This document shows, in pieces, positions 10,700 to 21,095 of a stretch of DNA of 40,438 nt (position 1 is its first letter; each line of letters starts with the position of its first letter). Position numbers and translations under genes: made by a program. The DNA comes from Melampsora larici-populina 98AG31. Taxonomy: Eukaryota; Basidiomycota; Pucciniomycetes; Pucciniales; Melampsoraceae. The notes under the pieces were generated by a model that was not told the origin of the DNA, ran no database searches, and worked only from the letters and a program-made list of their open reading frames with translations. The stretch covers positions 1,303,752 through 1,344,189 of the forward strand of contig NW_006768780.1 of assembly GCF_000204055.1 (NCBI RefSeq). Direction: 5' to 3'.

Positions 10700-11385
10700 T
10701 CCAGCTCCTTCCCATCTGTCACAACTCTCTCCCGCTCCCCCTGCTCTTCATAATCATCAAACGTGTCTCATCTCCACTAAGCAAACCTTCTGTTTCTTCA
10801 TCATTACCAGAAAAAAACTAGTGATTGAACCCTCATAGTTCAACTGTCAAGCGTCGGTCTTCCCTCCAAGTCTCTTCCAGGACCTCATTGATTTCCAAGC
10901 GTCAACCGTCCTTGGAGCAATTCACGCCAACTACCCCATCAAAAATTGAGGAGTCTCTACAATCTAAGGTGGCCTGATTTGAATTCGATTTTGCTGGTTG
11001 ATTGCCTTCGACCGTCTCGTATCGGGCTACACTGACGCGATTTGCTTCTACGGGTTTTCTTAGAATCATCTTTCCGCTACTCGTTATCAAAGTATAGGAC
11101 AACGACCTCCGGAAGGTATCTTAAGGTCAAGCTAGCTAGTTCACCATCAAGCTCACCTTGACAACACATCTGAGCTCAACAACACTTGTATGTATAGGAT
11201 TTCTTCTTTTCTGACTCCTTTGTCTATCGCTTGACTACCAAACAATACCTCATCCGGTAGTCAAAATTATTTTCTTCTCATTCGGTACCACGTTAATAAG
11301 TATTGAATCTTTTTTGGACGGTTCCATCATATCTTCCTTCTTAGCATAGGGTCTGTTCTTCGAAGACCAATCAATCTACTTCAAA

Positions 11386-11565
11386 ATGAACTTCAAGACT
11401 ACTCTCTTCCTTCAACTCGCCTTGGGCTTGTACGTTGTTGTGATGTCATGTTCTGGCGCCCCAATTGAACAGGGCAGATCGGGCCTCGAATTAATCAAGC
11501 GAACGCTACACGAGGATACGAAAAAGGAGGTCAGACCTCAGGGTTATCATGCCTTCCCAATCTGA
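11386..11565 (+). CDS. Small secreted peptide precursor 1 (59 aa, Kex2-type site)
   Basis: The peptide has a basic N-terminus (MNFK), a hydrophobic core (TTLFLQLALGLYVVVM) and a likely signal-peptidase site around SCSGA-P at residues 22-26. Next come a short linker (IEQGRSGLEL), IKR at 37-39 and a 20-residue C-terminus TLHEDTKKEVRPQGYHAFPI. The KR is a probable Kex2 site, so secretion would release the C-terminal peptide. The gene at 21716 is a paralog. They share KKxVxxQ, an aromatic and basic pair, AxPI, and CCAATCTGAGA across the stop. A likely 89-bp intron (11610-11698, GTGAGT...ATAG) lies 45 nt after the stop, as in the paralog. There is no C-terminal CaaX, so it is not a standard lipopeptide pheromone. 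Function unknown. Confidence 0.68.
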   Translation: MNFKTTLFLQLALGLYVVVMSCSGAPIEQGRSGLELIKRTLHEDTKKEVRPQGYHAFPI

Positions 11566-11699
11566 GATACACATCTAAGATTTAGTTGAGCTTATACTGC
11601 GAACTGCAAGTGAGTCATATCAAACCCTTTGTCTTCAAAAAAATGTATCATTGACAGAACCTGCACTTACCAATTGACTCTTGACCATACTTTTATAGG

Positions 11700-12949
11700 A
11701 TAATCTTTTTGTGTTATTCTACCTCCCCATCACTCATGTCTTCCTTCTCGTATTGGAATTCTCGACCTCAGGCTGATTGTAGCTTTCAGAAGATAAAATT
11801 ATTAAAAAAGTGCAAACGATCTGATAATATATTCATTCGCCCACAAAAGTTGTATAATCCAAAGAGAAAATGGTTGTGTGTGTGCGTTTTTTCGTCTTGA
11901 AGCTTAATCTTATATTTTTCTCCTCCTTTCAATTTGGTGTGCCGAAGTTTTTTTTATAAACGGTAACAAATACATTGGATCCTCTTCAAATTCTCGTGCC
12001 TTGCCAGACTCCATGCCTCCATGCACTGTGTTACTGCCCACTTCCACTCAAGATTGTCTTGTTGAATTTCAACACTCAGATTGATATCTCCCTTGTGGCA
12101 CCCTTGTTGTCCGAGGGTTCTTATCTTGCTTCTGAACTTTTTATGATACTGACATACATAATTATAGCCATGCCACACAACAAGCACCATGCGGTGGTGA
12201 CACTGGATCTATATAACCTTGAAGTTGTACATGCTGGAGAGAACCGATTTCTCTGTGGCGAGCTAAATTTTGTAAAAAGTATTTACACTTTACTGCATTT
12301 GTCGAGCCTACAATAGCGGCTCTCCTGCTCTCGCACATCCGATGGCATGAGATATGTCGAAGTAGACATCAAACTGGAGATCGCAAACTGTGCCACGAAA
12401 TGTAAATCTTTTCACCAACCCTTGACTTAAGTACTGGCGCAGTGGCGATCAAAGATACATCTTGATTTGAGTTTTCAACATATATATATGTACAACAAAT
12501 TCAAATCTCAGCCCGTGCCACCATCAGCATGCACTTGATTCGGAGATCAACAGTAGGAAAATTCTGGAAGACTACATACTATTACGCGCAAATCTCAATC
12601 TCTGATACCAGGGCCTGCCAGAATCAGATTTAAAGCCTATACCCCTATGACTGATCATGAGACTAGAAACTGGGCTTGTCAGATGGGGAGGTCAATTCGC
12701 TCATGATTCTCAAGACTTCACACATGACTCTAATAGACGTAGCTGGGGTGTGTTGTAATACAAGGGCAGGTCAACGAGTTTTTCTGCATGATCAGGTGGA
12801 GCACTTGCCGTAGATACTAGAGGCTGGGACCTTCTATGATTGCAGGACGGCCTCCACCCTTCACCGCCACCGTTGTATATGTTTGACAGGCCAGGGATTG
12901 ATGAGTGTGAGTTCTGGTGAGCGACATGGGAGCGTAACCGTATCGGTCT
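11700..12949. other. Intergenic, no gene seen
   Basis: 3' flank of the peptide gene, then about 1.2 kb with only short frames. GC content rises towards the transposon at 12959. Nothing recognisable. Confidence 0.4.
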
Positions 12950-12958
12950 TCCTCTGAG
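12950..12958. repeat. Left target-site duplication TCCTCTGAG
   Basis: Nine bases directly abutting the left 31-bp terminal repeat, identical to 19206-19214 abutting the right one. Confidence 0.8.
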
Positions 12959-12989
12959 TAAGCTTAACATAAGCCCCTCTTCCGACGCG

Positions 12990-13071
12990 TCCAGAATTTG
13001 GAAAAATAATGTGGCTTGTTGTACACTTAACGCACAGGTCGGTGGCGGCTCGTAGGACTGTATGGTTCATA
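12990..13071 (+). repeat. 82-bp perfect direct repeat, copy inside the transposon
   Basis: TCCAGAATTTGGAAAAATAA...GTATGGTTCATA, directly inside the left terminal repeat. An identical copy lies at 19247-19328, just outside the right end. The copy outside suggests that the target was itself a related element end. Confidence 0.85.
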
Positions 13072-13141
13072 TCCCTTTGTGAGGGCTTTAAACATCGTAA
13101 AAGGTTGCATGAAATTCAGGAGTGCCTCTGCTGAGCCTTCT
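13071..13141 (+). repeat. 71-bp subterminal inverted repeat, left arm
   Basis: ATCCCTTTGTGAGGGCTTTA...CTGAGCCTTCT. It is complementary to 19017-19087 with two mismatches (T for G in the first ten bases, A for T in TTGCATGAAA). A candidate recombinase-binding region. Confidence 0.85.
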
Positions 13142-13578
13142 ACACAAGCACGTGTCACTTCCAGCACCACTTCCCTTGAGTGAAGTCGCTCCAAGGAGCT
13201 CTTGTAAATGTGGGCCTCACTACGACTTAATATGTCAGACCCGCGTTGCAAGAAAATTTCATCTAATTCGAGTTTCAAAACTTTTGAGCATCCTAACATA
13301 AAATTAAGTACCCACAAATGCGCGCCTAATTGCGCATGGTGCGTGGCCGCCGCTCGGTCGCCCATCCCACGCAAAGCTGAGCTAGAAATGGTCTGCATGA
13401 AAATTTTTGATCATTAGGTTTCCAGTGAGAATCCGAAGAAATGCCTGAACAGGTGTGATCAATGAGTGTGCAAGCAATTTTTTAAAGTTGCAGTCATTTA
13501 ACTTTATTTAGCCATTTCCCAACCTTTGATCATCCCCACACAAACTTTGATCATCTCAACACCAAAGCCTGGATAAAC

Positions 13579-16445
13579 ATGAAGCAAAGAGAGTGCAGTA
13601 TTCAGTCTCGGCCTTACATAACCCGCATGACAGTCTCAATATGTCAAACTCTAGAGGACCACAAACCACGAATATATCCAAAGGAGTTTGTGCATGCTTT
13701 TTTGTCCGCAAACGACCCTGTGCTAAATGTGAAGCGTCGTCTTTGGGCAAACAAAGGATCAAAGTCAACATTGGACATTGTCCGCGATATCAAGGACCTA
13801 CTCAATTCCTCGGGTGCCAATGGCAGAATGATTTGGAGGCAATTCATCCTGGACGAGGTAACTACAGTTTGGGTTAATAAACACTGCATTTATATGCTGA
13901 CAAATTGGAACACACGTACGGAAGGCTCAATTCTATGTGGATTCCGAGAACCTACCTGTGGGTGAATATCCTGGTGGTTCGTTCTACAAGGCAGATGCCA
14001 TTTCCCTAAATTTTTTTGAGGAAGATCAGATGGTGAAACGTGCAACACAGGTGAAGGAAAGCATGGATTTCTTACATACCTTAATCGAATCAAAGCTATT
14101 GGGCTCGGCGACTAACACTGACAGAGGATTGATTTTGAGAGCTGGAGAGAATACTGGGAACGATGACTCTGACGACGAAACCAAAGGACCTCAAGCTGAA
14201 GAAGGCGCCGAGGATGATCTTGATATTATCAATCATCGAGAGGGCGTTTTGTATGCAAAAAAGCATAATCATCAAGATAAACTAAAAACTCGTGCTCGCC
14301 TAGTGAGTACTGAGTGATTTTGTTTGATAATATGGTCCAGATGATTGACTAAATCTCCCAGATTGCCGGTACCACTTGTGCTATGGTTGCTTTTGCAAAA
14401 AATCGGCGACAAAACGGGCTTCAACTGCATAACGCATTGACTTTCTTAGCGGTGGGGGTATCCGAACGTATGAACTCTTATTTGCACACAATTGGCCTAT
14501 GTAGCTCACGAGATACAGCAACAAAAGCATTGAGGAGATTACGAGACATTAATGAGGCCAAACTGAAGCGTGTAATGAGGAAAAATCATACCTTTCCTCC
14601 GATGATCTGTTTCGACAATATTGACCTACTGAGACGTTTGTCAAAGGCACGGGTGGATGGAAACCAATGGATTTTTCGAGGGACATATGGCTATGTCCAT
14701 GTGATCCCACCTCACTTAGCCCAAACGATGGATCCATTGTCTGAAAGCTGTAACTTGAAGAAATTCCTTGCTTACCACGACACAGCACAAGAAAAACCTG
14801 TTCGGTTATGGACATTCTTGCCAACCGTTCAAGAACAGCTCACTTGGAAAGCTTCACTTAAATCACAGCTGACAAAGTGTTTATATAAATACATCATTGG
14901 CGACGGTCCACGCCCTTCAACCAAACTCCCTTCAAAGCCACCACCGATCGAAGAAATCCCTCGATACAATCCGGAGATTTATATGCTAAAGATGCTTGAT
15001 TGTTCAGAAAACTCGGCCGAAGGAATTAGTCATGTTTTTGACGGTATTTTGCAACAGACCGGTGTAGCACGTGAATTAAGTGCTAGTCGTATTCAGGTGG
15101 TTAATGGTGATGTGGCCACTTGTCAAGCGATTGAAAGTTTGAGAAAGAAGCTCTTCCCAGCGGGTTCCGATGTCGATACCGGTCAAAATCTGATTACAAT
15201 CTTTGGCGCTTCTCATACTCTGTGGAATGTTGCACAAGCAATCCTTTGCGAGCACTGGGGTACTCCTGGTGTGAAGAATGATACTGGGGCCTGGCGATGG
15301 TGGCAGTCATTAGGAGGCTCAATACGTAAACCACCTGCGAAAATGGATTTTAACCAGGTCCTACAAGCGATTCATCAGATACACATGGCTACCCTCACTT
15401 TCTGTTTGAGGTAAGTTTATTTCTTATTTCTATACTGATAATTGGGATACAGTTTAAGCTAGCGTGGTACATAATTTACAGGCAAATCATAACCGAAGAA
15501 TCCAAAGAAGGGCCACCAGACTTTTCAAAAGAAGGGGTTGCGGAGAAGTTGATTGAAAAATGCTATAATGAATTCTGCTCGCCACGTGCTTTAAAAAAAG
15601 CACGTGTGTCTGGTAATAAGAAAGGCTACAACCTAAGATTACGAATTCGAGATTTTGCAACTGTTGTTGAGACTGACGAAGCTATGCAATGTGGAGATAT
15701 TGGACGATGTATTTCCATGTGGAAATTATGGTCTCTAATGGCTCATGGTGTGAAAGGCCTCCCTCGCTATGCTCGACATATCACTCGATTCATCAATTTA
15801 GTGGAGCATGATCTCCCAAAACCATTAGCCACTTTAATCAAACACTGCATGCTTATTCCGACCAGGGACGGCCAGGGTCATTTTGTAGCTACTGACTTCT
15901 TCTTAGAAACTATGAATTACTGGCTGAAGTTCTTTTACAATCGCGCGGTCAGTCTGTTTACACAAACTTATTGGATATCCCAAAATTGATTATAGTCATT
16001 ATATTTTATTTCTTTCAATATTATTATAGGGTAATGGCACAGATATTGAAAAATTAATGAATGACATTTCAAATAATATTCCATTTGTACGTGTGTGAGA
16101 CAACTGTTTCATTTCGAATAACTAATTCAGCCTAAAACCGGTCAGCTGCGCAAGCTAATTCAACAACTCAAGATCCGATCTGGACTACAACCGATATATC
16201 AGAAACACGATCACAAGATCAACGAGGCGACCATGGCTCAATTCCAGCGGGTAGCTCAAGACTACTTGGCGGAAATGGATTCCCAGCATATGCAGAGCCA
16301 CGATATGCCGCTCGATGTGTTGGAAGTTGGAAGACGCAAGCTAGCACATAATCTTGAGGCTGATGTTCTTCAAAAAAGGCCCTCTCGATATCGCTGGGGA
16401 CATAAAGCACATGAGAAAGCTGATGATACCATGCTGTCAGAATAG
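13579..16445 (+). CDS. DUF6589-like protein, 847 aa, six exons; candidate recombinase of the transposon
   Basis: Exons are 13579-13857, 13925-14302, 14362-15410, 15482-15947, 16030-16086 and 16131-16445. The introns (67, 59, 71, 82 and 44 bp) all have GT...AG borders, and the frame closes at TAG. The pattern fits fungal DUF6589 as I remember it: an N-terminal KRRLWANKGSKSTLDIVRDI, then WRQFILDEAQFYVDSE, a central ICFDNIDLLRR (D304), QVVNGDVATCQAIESL (D469) and a C-terminal GRRKLAHNLEADV. The D304...D469...H504 (FGASHTLWN) or E516 spacing recalls RNase-H-fold transposases; this is inference. An acidic patch (NDDSDDETKGPQAEEGAEDD) may be a flexible linker. The ATG is the first after an in-frame TAA at 13483-13485. 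It pairs tail to tail with the helicase. Intact, without stops. Confidence 0.72.
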
Positions 16446-16458
16446 TTGTAATAAAAAA
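16446..16458. terminator. 13-bp convergent intergenic with AATAAA
   Basis: Only TTGTAATAAAAAA separates the two stop codons. The plus-strand AATAAA (16450-16455) lies here, so cleavage must occur within or past the opposing gene. The mature 3' ends of the two mRNAs therefore overlap in antisense. Confidence 0.5.
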
Positions 16459-18728
16459 CTAGGACGATGTTAATCGCTTGCGAGTATTGCCTTTTTGACT
16501 AGTAAATTGAAGATTATCTTGAGTTGCCTTTTTATGATAATTCAACTCTTCTTCAGTGGGATCTAAAACCGCCCAAATGTTTCTGCTATGTCGCCAGGTG
16601 TCCATTACTTCGGCGAGCCTGACATATGTGTTGGGAAGTGGTTCACCTCCATAGATCGCATCCAAAGGTAGGCCATTGGTCAGAGGCCCGAGATTCCCAA
16701 TTATCTTCCAAGCGAGGTCACTTGAGAAAAGCACTTCTGCTGTGAAATAGGACAATTCAGGATCGGGATAATAAGATTCAAATATATTGTTGAAAGCCTT
16801 TATAAGCCAGAGATACAGCCTGATGTATCGGATGTCTCGACGAATGGGGTCTCCTTCAGAGACTTCCAGTGGCTTGAGAGGCTCATCAGATAGAGCCAAA
16901 ACAGTTCGGTTAAATAGATTCGGGGTAGCGTTTGGCAGAGTATAATCTTTTTGAATCCAAGAATCAAACGTCGATGTTGTAATCTCAAGCTGGGCATGAG
17001 AAAAACCGAGGGCTGAACTCGAGTGACAATTTGAGCAACAGCATTTTGCCATTCCAGCAACTTGCTGTCGCAGTAGCTCATCAAGATAGACCTGGTCATC
17101 GGAAGAAATTGGGATGTATCCATGTCTAAACGATCCATGGTCAGCAAAAATGAATCAGGCAGTGAGGCGAAGTTCCACTTACTTCATATCGACGGCAAGC
17201 GCCACTCGCAAGCAGACTGGAGTTATAGCCAAAGCATCCATGCGATCGTCGTCAGGTTGATCCGTGGAATTGGTGAAATCTGCCACCGAGTTTTTACCGC
17301 CAGGTCGTTTAGCCTCTACTAATAAAAACCCAACGCCCATTCGGCCATCACGCCCAGCGCGGCCTACCATTTGAATAGTGTCGGAAGGGTTGGTGCGACC
17401 CAAAACAAAGACCCGTCGCACTTGTTTCCAGTTCTGACCCATTCCCAGGGCGGTGGTACAAGTCATGATAGGGAATTTTCCTTCGGAAAAATCTTTGACC
17501 CGCTGTAACTTATCGTTGGGTGCAGTGGTAGCGTGATATCTTCGCACGCAGGTACTAACTCCACAGCTCGAGTCTGTAGGATTTTCGCGGCCAAGGTTTA
17601 TAGCTTGCATTGCGGCGAAAGTGTCATCCTGGGTGTGGCAGTAAACTAGAGTGGGCGGGATAGAGTTGTCGGGTACGTTCTCTTTCGGACCGAAAAAGTT
17701 GGAAAGATATCCAATGGCGGAGATGCCTGTTGGGACTCGGAGTCGAATCCAGCGAAGTTCCGGGCGCGTCAGCTCGGCTTTGTGAATGTCGACTTCACTC
17801 GGTCGTAATTGAAGATTTTCGAAAATTGCGTTCATCGCCTTGGGTGGGCAGGTAGCTGACATCAAGAGAATCGGTACCCGCTCGGTAGCCAAAAACCTTT
17901 CAATTAGATCTCCATACGAAGGCCGAAAAGACGATCTGTCTTGAGGGCCAGTTATAGAAATTCCAATCTTGTGTTTATCACTTTTCGCCAGACCCCAGTA
18001 GTAAATGAGATGGGCCTCGTCAACCACCTTGAGGACCAATTTCTCTTGGAAATTTTTCGAGAAAAAGATGCTTGTAAACCGAGGATTGTTTAAAAAGATT
18101 TCGGGTGACTAGAAATGTAGCAAATGATTAGCTACGAGAATTCAACGTACAGCGGCAGCCATAACTCACCACATACACAAAACGGTACACACCGCGCTCA
18201 AGGTTGCGTATTACCTCGTCCGTAAAATTATGACGGTTCAGATTCACGGCTGAAAAGCCCGCCTTCGTCTTTTCCTTCACCTAAGCAAACTCACCACATT
18301 TTGTCAGTGAAACCAACCGTGAGGACACTCAAACAAAAAACAAAACGTACCTGATCGTCACCCAACGCGTCTGTGGGATTCAAAACTAGGACAAAGGCTC
18401 CCGAGTCCTCAGGAAACAGCATCAGAAACAGCTCGGCTACGCAAGACTTCCCAAACCCGGTTCCGGCAAGAAGGAATGTGGTCTTGTTGTTCATCAGGCT
18501 ATGGACAGATCGTATCTGTTTTTCTCGAGACTCGAAACCGTATTTGGTATGGAACATGGCCTGAAGAATCTCGATTTGGGCGTCAGGTGAGCTTTTTTTG
18601 TGTTTTTCTTCAATCAGAGGTCGACCTGGCTTGAATTGAATTGCTTTCGGAGAATGACTTGCTTGATTAGAATTGTCTTCCGGTGATTTCGTGGTCGCTG
18701 CTTCTCTTGCTGAACTTCGAAGATGCAT
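16459..18728 (-). CDS. RecQ-like DNA helicase, 693 aa, four exons
   Basis: Exons are 18351-18728, 18170-18280, 17183-18108 and 16459-17125, with introns of 70, 61 and 57 bp and GT...AG borders. All superfamily-2 RecQ motifs are present. Motif 0 is YGFESREKQ (63-71). Motif I is AGTGFGKS with K94. Motif II is DEAH (193-196). Motif III is MSAT near 246. Motif IV is TLVYCHTQDDT, and motif VI is QMVGRAGRDGR (409-419). RFRPDY of classical RecQ is SFRPSYGDL here. A Cys-rich MAKCCCSNCH follows the helicase core, resembling the RecQ zinc-binding region. There is no HRDC domain. ATP-dependent 3'-5' unwinding is expected from the family. In the element it could process transposition intermediates. No stops or frameshifts, so probably functional. 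Confidence 0.88.
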
Positions 18729-18836
18729 GTCTAAAGGTAATTAGGTGGTGGTGTTCAACCGCGTTGTAACCGCGTCGTGCATGAGCGGGGGTGCAACAAT
18801 TGAAAGCGCTTGGGGCAGATAGCCGCACGTAAGCTT

Positions 18837-18858
18837 GTTTTGGACTTCTGTCCAAAAC
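18837..18858. promoter_or_regulatory. Perfect 9-4-9 inverted repeat upstream of the helicase gene
   Basis: GTTTTGGAC TTCT GTCCAAAAC, about 110 bp upstream of the helicase ATG (18728) and inside the transposon. It could be a protein-binding site in the promoter or part of the end complex. Confidence 0.5.
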
Positions 18859-19016
18859 AAAATAATGGGGGTCCGAAACAAAATATTTGGCCAATACTCC
18901 CAAATCAATTTCCGGGCCTGCACGCGCGCTGAACCCGTTGAAATCCATGGATATTGGAATCCAATTTTCCCACAATCTACAAGTGGTGACATGCTAAAAA
19001 CAGTCCGAAGTGAAGG

Positions 19017-19087
19017 AGAAGGCTCAGCAGAGGCACTCCTGAATTTCTTGCAACCTTTTACGATGTTTAAAGCCCTCAAAAAGGGAT
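19017..19087 (-). repeat. 71-bp subterminal inverted repeat, right arm
   Basis: Complement of 13071-13141 with two mismatches. It lies 87 bp inside the right terminal repeat, whereas the left arm lies 81 bp inside the left one. Confidence 0.85.
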
Positions 19088-19146
19088 TTCAAGCAAAAGT
19101 GCTCGAAATTCCTGCTGGTCTCAGGCCAAGCTCGGGGTGTATGCCC

Positions 19147-19194
19147 TAAGCCCCTCTTCGAGAGCGGACGTGGCCGCGTCGGAAGAGGGGCTTA
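19147..19194. repeat. 48-bp palindrome overlapping the right transposon end
   Basis: TAAGCCCCTCTTC (19147-19159) faces GAAGAGGGGCTTA (19182-19194) across a 22-bp spacer. The right half is part of the 31-bp terminal repeat. The left half is an extra inverted copy of its inner 13 bases, present only at this end. Confidence 0.8.
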
Positions 19195-19205
19195 TGTTAA
19201 GCTTA

Positions 19206-19214
19206 TCCTCTGAG
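19206..19214. repeat. Right target-site duplication TCCTCTGAG
   Basis: Identical to 12950-12958. It is followed by a short tandem array of CTCTGAGACTATCT-like units up to about 19248, so the target itself was repetitive. Confidence 0.8.
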
Positions 19215-19246
19215 ACTATCTCGCTCTGAGACTATCTCTGAGACTA

Positions 19247-19328
19247 TCCAGAATTTGGAAAAATAATGTGGCTTGTTGTACACTTAACGCACAGGTCGGT
19301 GGCGGCTCGTAGGACTGTATGGTTCATA
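19247..19328 (+). repeat. 82-bp perfect direct repeat, copy outside the transposon
   Basis: Identical to 12990-13071 but outside the right end of the 6247-bp element, without the 31-bp terminal repeat in front of it. Confidence 0.85.
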
Positions 19329-20438
19329 CCTACAGTGCATTAGAAAAGATTAGAAATCCATTCCAGGCTCGGTGTTGTCCAGGGACCAGCTCCTTGGAAC
19401 GAAAAGAATTCCACTCTTCATAAAGGTTTTTTAAGCAAGCTAAGATAATGTAAAGAAAGTCCTTTGAAAAAGATTATTTCACGACGAGTTTGCTTTTTGA
19501 TTACTGATTGCTTTTTGATTCGCAAACAATAGGCTTCCTCCTGGAAACCAACCAGAACAAAACACACTAATTACCTCTCTTTCATGTACTCGAGGAGACG
19601 AGTTCATATGACCTCTCGTCTCATTTTTGATTCAATTTAGCAACATATCAGTTATCGGTTGGTGCATCAAATTTGTTCTTCTCGCAAACCAAAACACGCA
19701 TCAACTTATTTTCAATACTTCTCTCGCTGGAAACTTTGCAAATGACCTTTAAGTGACTTTCAACATCAACTTCAAAGCATTAGATCTGATCTGTTTAAAA
19801 CTGATGAATTGACTGATTCATCATCTAGGATTAGTATTATCAAAAAAACAAGATCATCACGTTATTGTTTCTAGACGATTGATTAAAAATGGGTAGATTG
19901 CATAGAATACTCATCGTTCAATTCAACCAACAACAAATTGGTAGATTCAATCAAAAAAGTGTATTTCAAACTGACTGAGAGAGCGTTTGTGAACAAGAAA
20001 AGCTCCAGCCAGTTCGCTTGTTATGAAATAATATGACAATGAACTTGAAAGACATCGAGATTCCGTTGTTGTTGTTATGTGTAGGCTAGAAACTGAAACA
20101 TCATGAATTTATGAATCGAGCTCAATAAATTTCTGTTCGAAGCAGAAGTGATGTGACTTCTTCTCAAAAGACCAATCTCTCACATTGGTCAACATCCAAT
20201 CATTGGACCATAGTGATCTAACAAGTTGCTCGTACCTACATAGGCATGGATCCATTGCTTGTTTGAAGCAATCCAGAGCAGATCTTTTGGATCCATCAAT
20301 TGCACAGAAGTCTGAAGAGCTTTGTACAGGCTTGAGTAGATCCGAGAAGGTCAGAGAATGAAAACACGCCCCTCCTCTTGGAAAACAGGTGCCACCCGAA
20401 AAATTTTTATACTATCCCTGTATGTCTCAGGGATCCTC
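19329..20438. other. Intergenic, no gene seen
   Basis: AT-rich flank with scattered stops. No repeat or gene was recognised. Confidence 0.45.
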
Positions 20439-21095
20439 TCAGGTAGTCTCAGAGGAAGACTGATACCGCATCTCTCCCAGCGACATACAGTTACGTAACG
20501 AGTGATATTCACTCTGAAGGTCTCCATAAGAAGCTGAACAGATTGGGGATGAGGACGGTGGGCGCCGCGGAGGGATGGTATGTACTGGTTGGTGATGGAA
20601 GGGGGCTGATTGCGCTGTCGACTGTCCACCGTCAGGAACACATCCAGATTCACCCCATCGATATGAGTCGGAAGTCTGGCGTTGGGCTGTAAGGATCTCT
20701 GTTAAACGGACCCCGCTGGGGGTGGGTTTTGATATCCAAATGAGTGATGCGATAAATGCAACCGCAAAGCAACCGATTACGGGTGGAGATGACTCAACTC
20801 TTCTCGAAACCACAAATGAGGAGGTGGATTTGAAGATGGATGAATGAGGAATGCAAGTTGAAGTCAAATCCCCAACCTCGAAAATCACAGAAGGTCCCTG
20901 GCGTACAGATTTCAAGTTGACCTGCAGAGATACACCTCCTTCACGGAGAAGTGTCTGGGAGTCACATCGAACCAGGTTGATATGTGTGGAAGAAAAAAAA
21001 ACCTCCCCTTGCGCCTTTGACACGTGGTGAATATTTAAAGCGACTCTCAGTCTCTTCTCTTTCTCGTTCATCACCACTCCTACATTTTCCAACAA
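20439..21095 (-). CDS. Uncertain 218-aa open frame
   Basis: An uninterrupted minus-strand frame with a possible membrane segment (PPVIGCFAVAFIASLIWISK, near 105-123). It has a proline/serine-rich tail and no recognisable domain. It overlaps the inferred promoter and TATA-like box (21031) of secreted-peptide gene 2 on the other strand, and the local GC is raised, so it may be a chance frame. Listed only for completeness. Confidence 0.18.
   Translation of the reverse strand: MLENVGVVMNEKEKRLRVALNIHHVSKAQGEVFFSSTHINLVRCDSQTLLREGGVSLQVNLKSVRQGPSVIFEVGDLTSTCIPHSSIFKSTSSFVVSRRVESSPPVIGCFAVAFIASLIWISKPTPSGVRLTEILTAQRQTSDSYRWGESGCVPDGGQSTAQSAPFHHQPVHTIPPRRPPSSSPICSASYGDLQSEYHSLRNCMSLGEMRYQSSSETT
21031..21038 (+). 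promoter_or_regulatory. TATA-like box upstream of secreted-peptide gene 2
   Basis: ATATTTAA, preceded by GACACGTGGTGA and followed by C/T-rich initiator-like sequence (CTCTCAGTCTCTTCTCTTTC). It lies 685 bp before the ATG at 21716, mirroring the spacing in the paralog. Confidence 0.45.

Larger units (their letters stand above)
12959..19205. mobile_element. Two-gene DNA transposon (DUF6589-like + RecQ-like helicase), 6247 bp
   Basis: The ends are perfect 31-bp inverted repeats starting TAAGCTTAACATAAGCCCCT (12959-12989 and 19175-19205). Each abuts the 9-bp duplication TCCTCTGAG. Inside is a second, 71-bp inverted repeat (13071-13141 / 19017-19087, two mismatches). Between these lie only two genes, both with open frames after splicing: the DUF6589-like protein (plus) and the RecQ-like helicase (minus), convergent. 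GC content is visibly higher than in the flanks. Identical termini, an intact duplication and intact genes imply a recent insertion and possibly autonomy. A 9-bp duplication resembles Mutator-type elements, but neither gene resembles a MULE transposase. I know of no named superfamily with this gene pair, though I cannot search. Confidence 0.82.

Noticed and set aside
13071..13398. Similar protein-like frame (EGSAEALLNF.QPFTMFKAL) near both transposon ends
   Set aside because: It is only the 71-bp inverted repeat read outward. The flanking parts of the two frames are unrelated, so it is not evidence of a gene.
12990..19328. 82-bp direct repeats as LTRs or as a giant target duplication
   Set aside because: Too short and without LTR signals. 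The 9-bp duplication abutting perfect 31-bp inverted repeats gives a simpler boundary.
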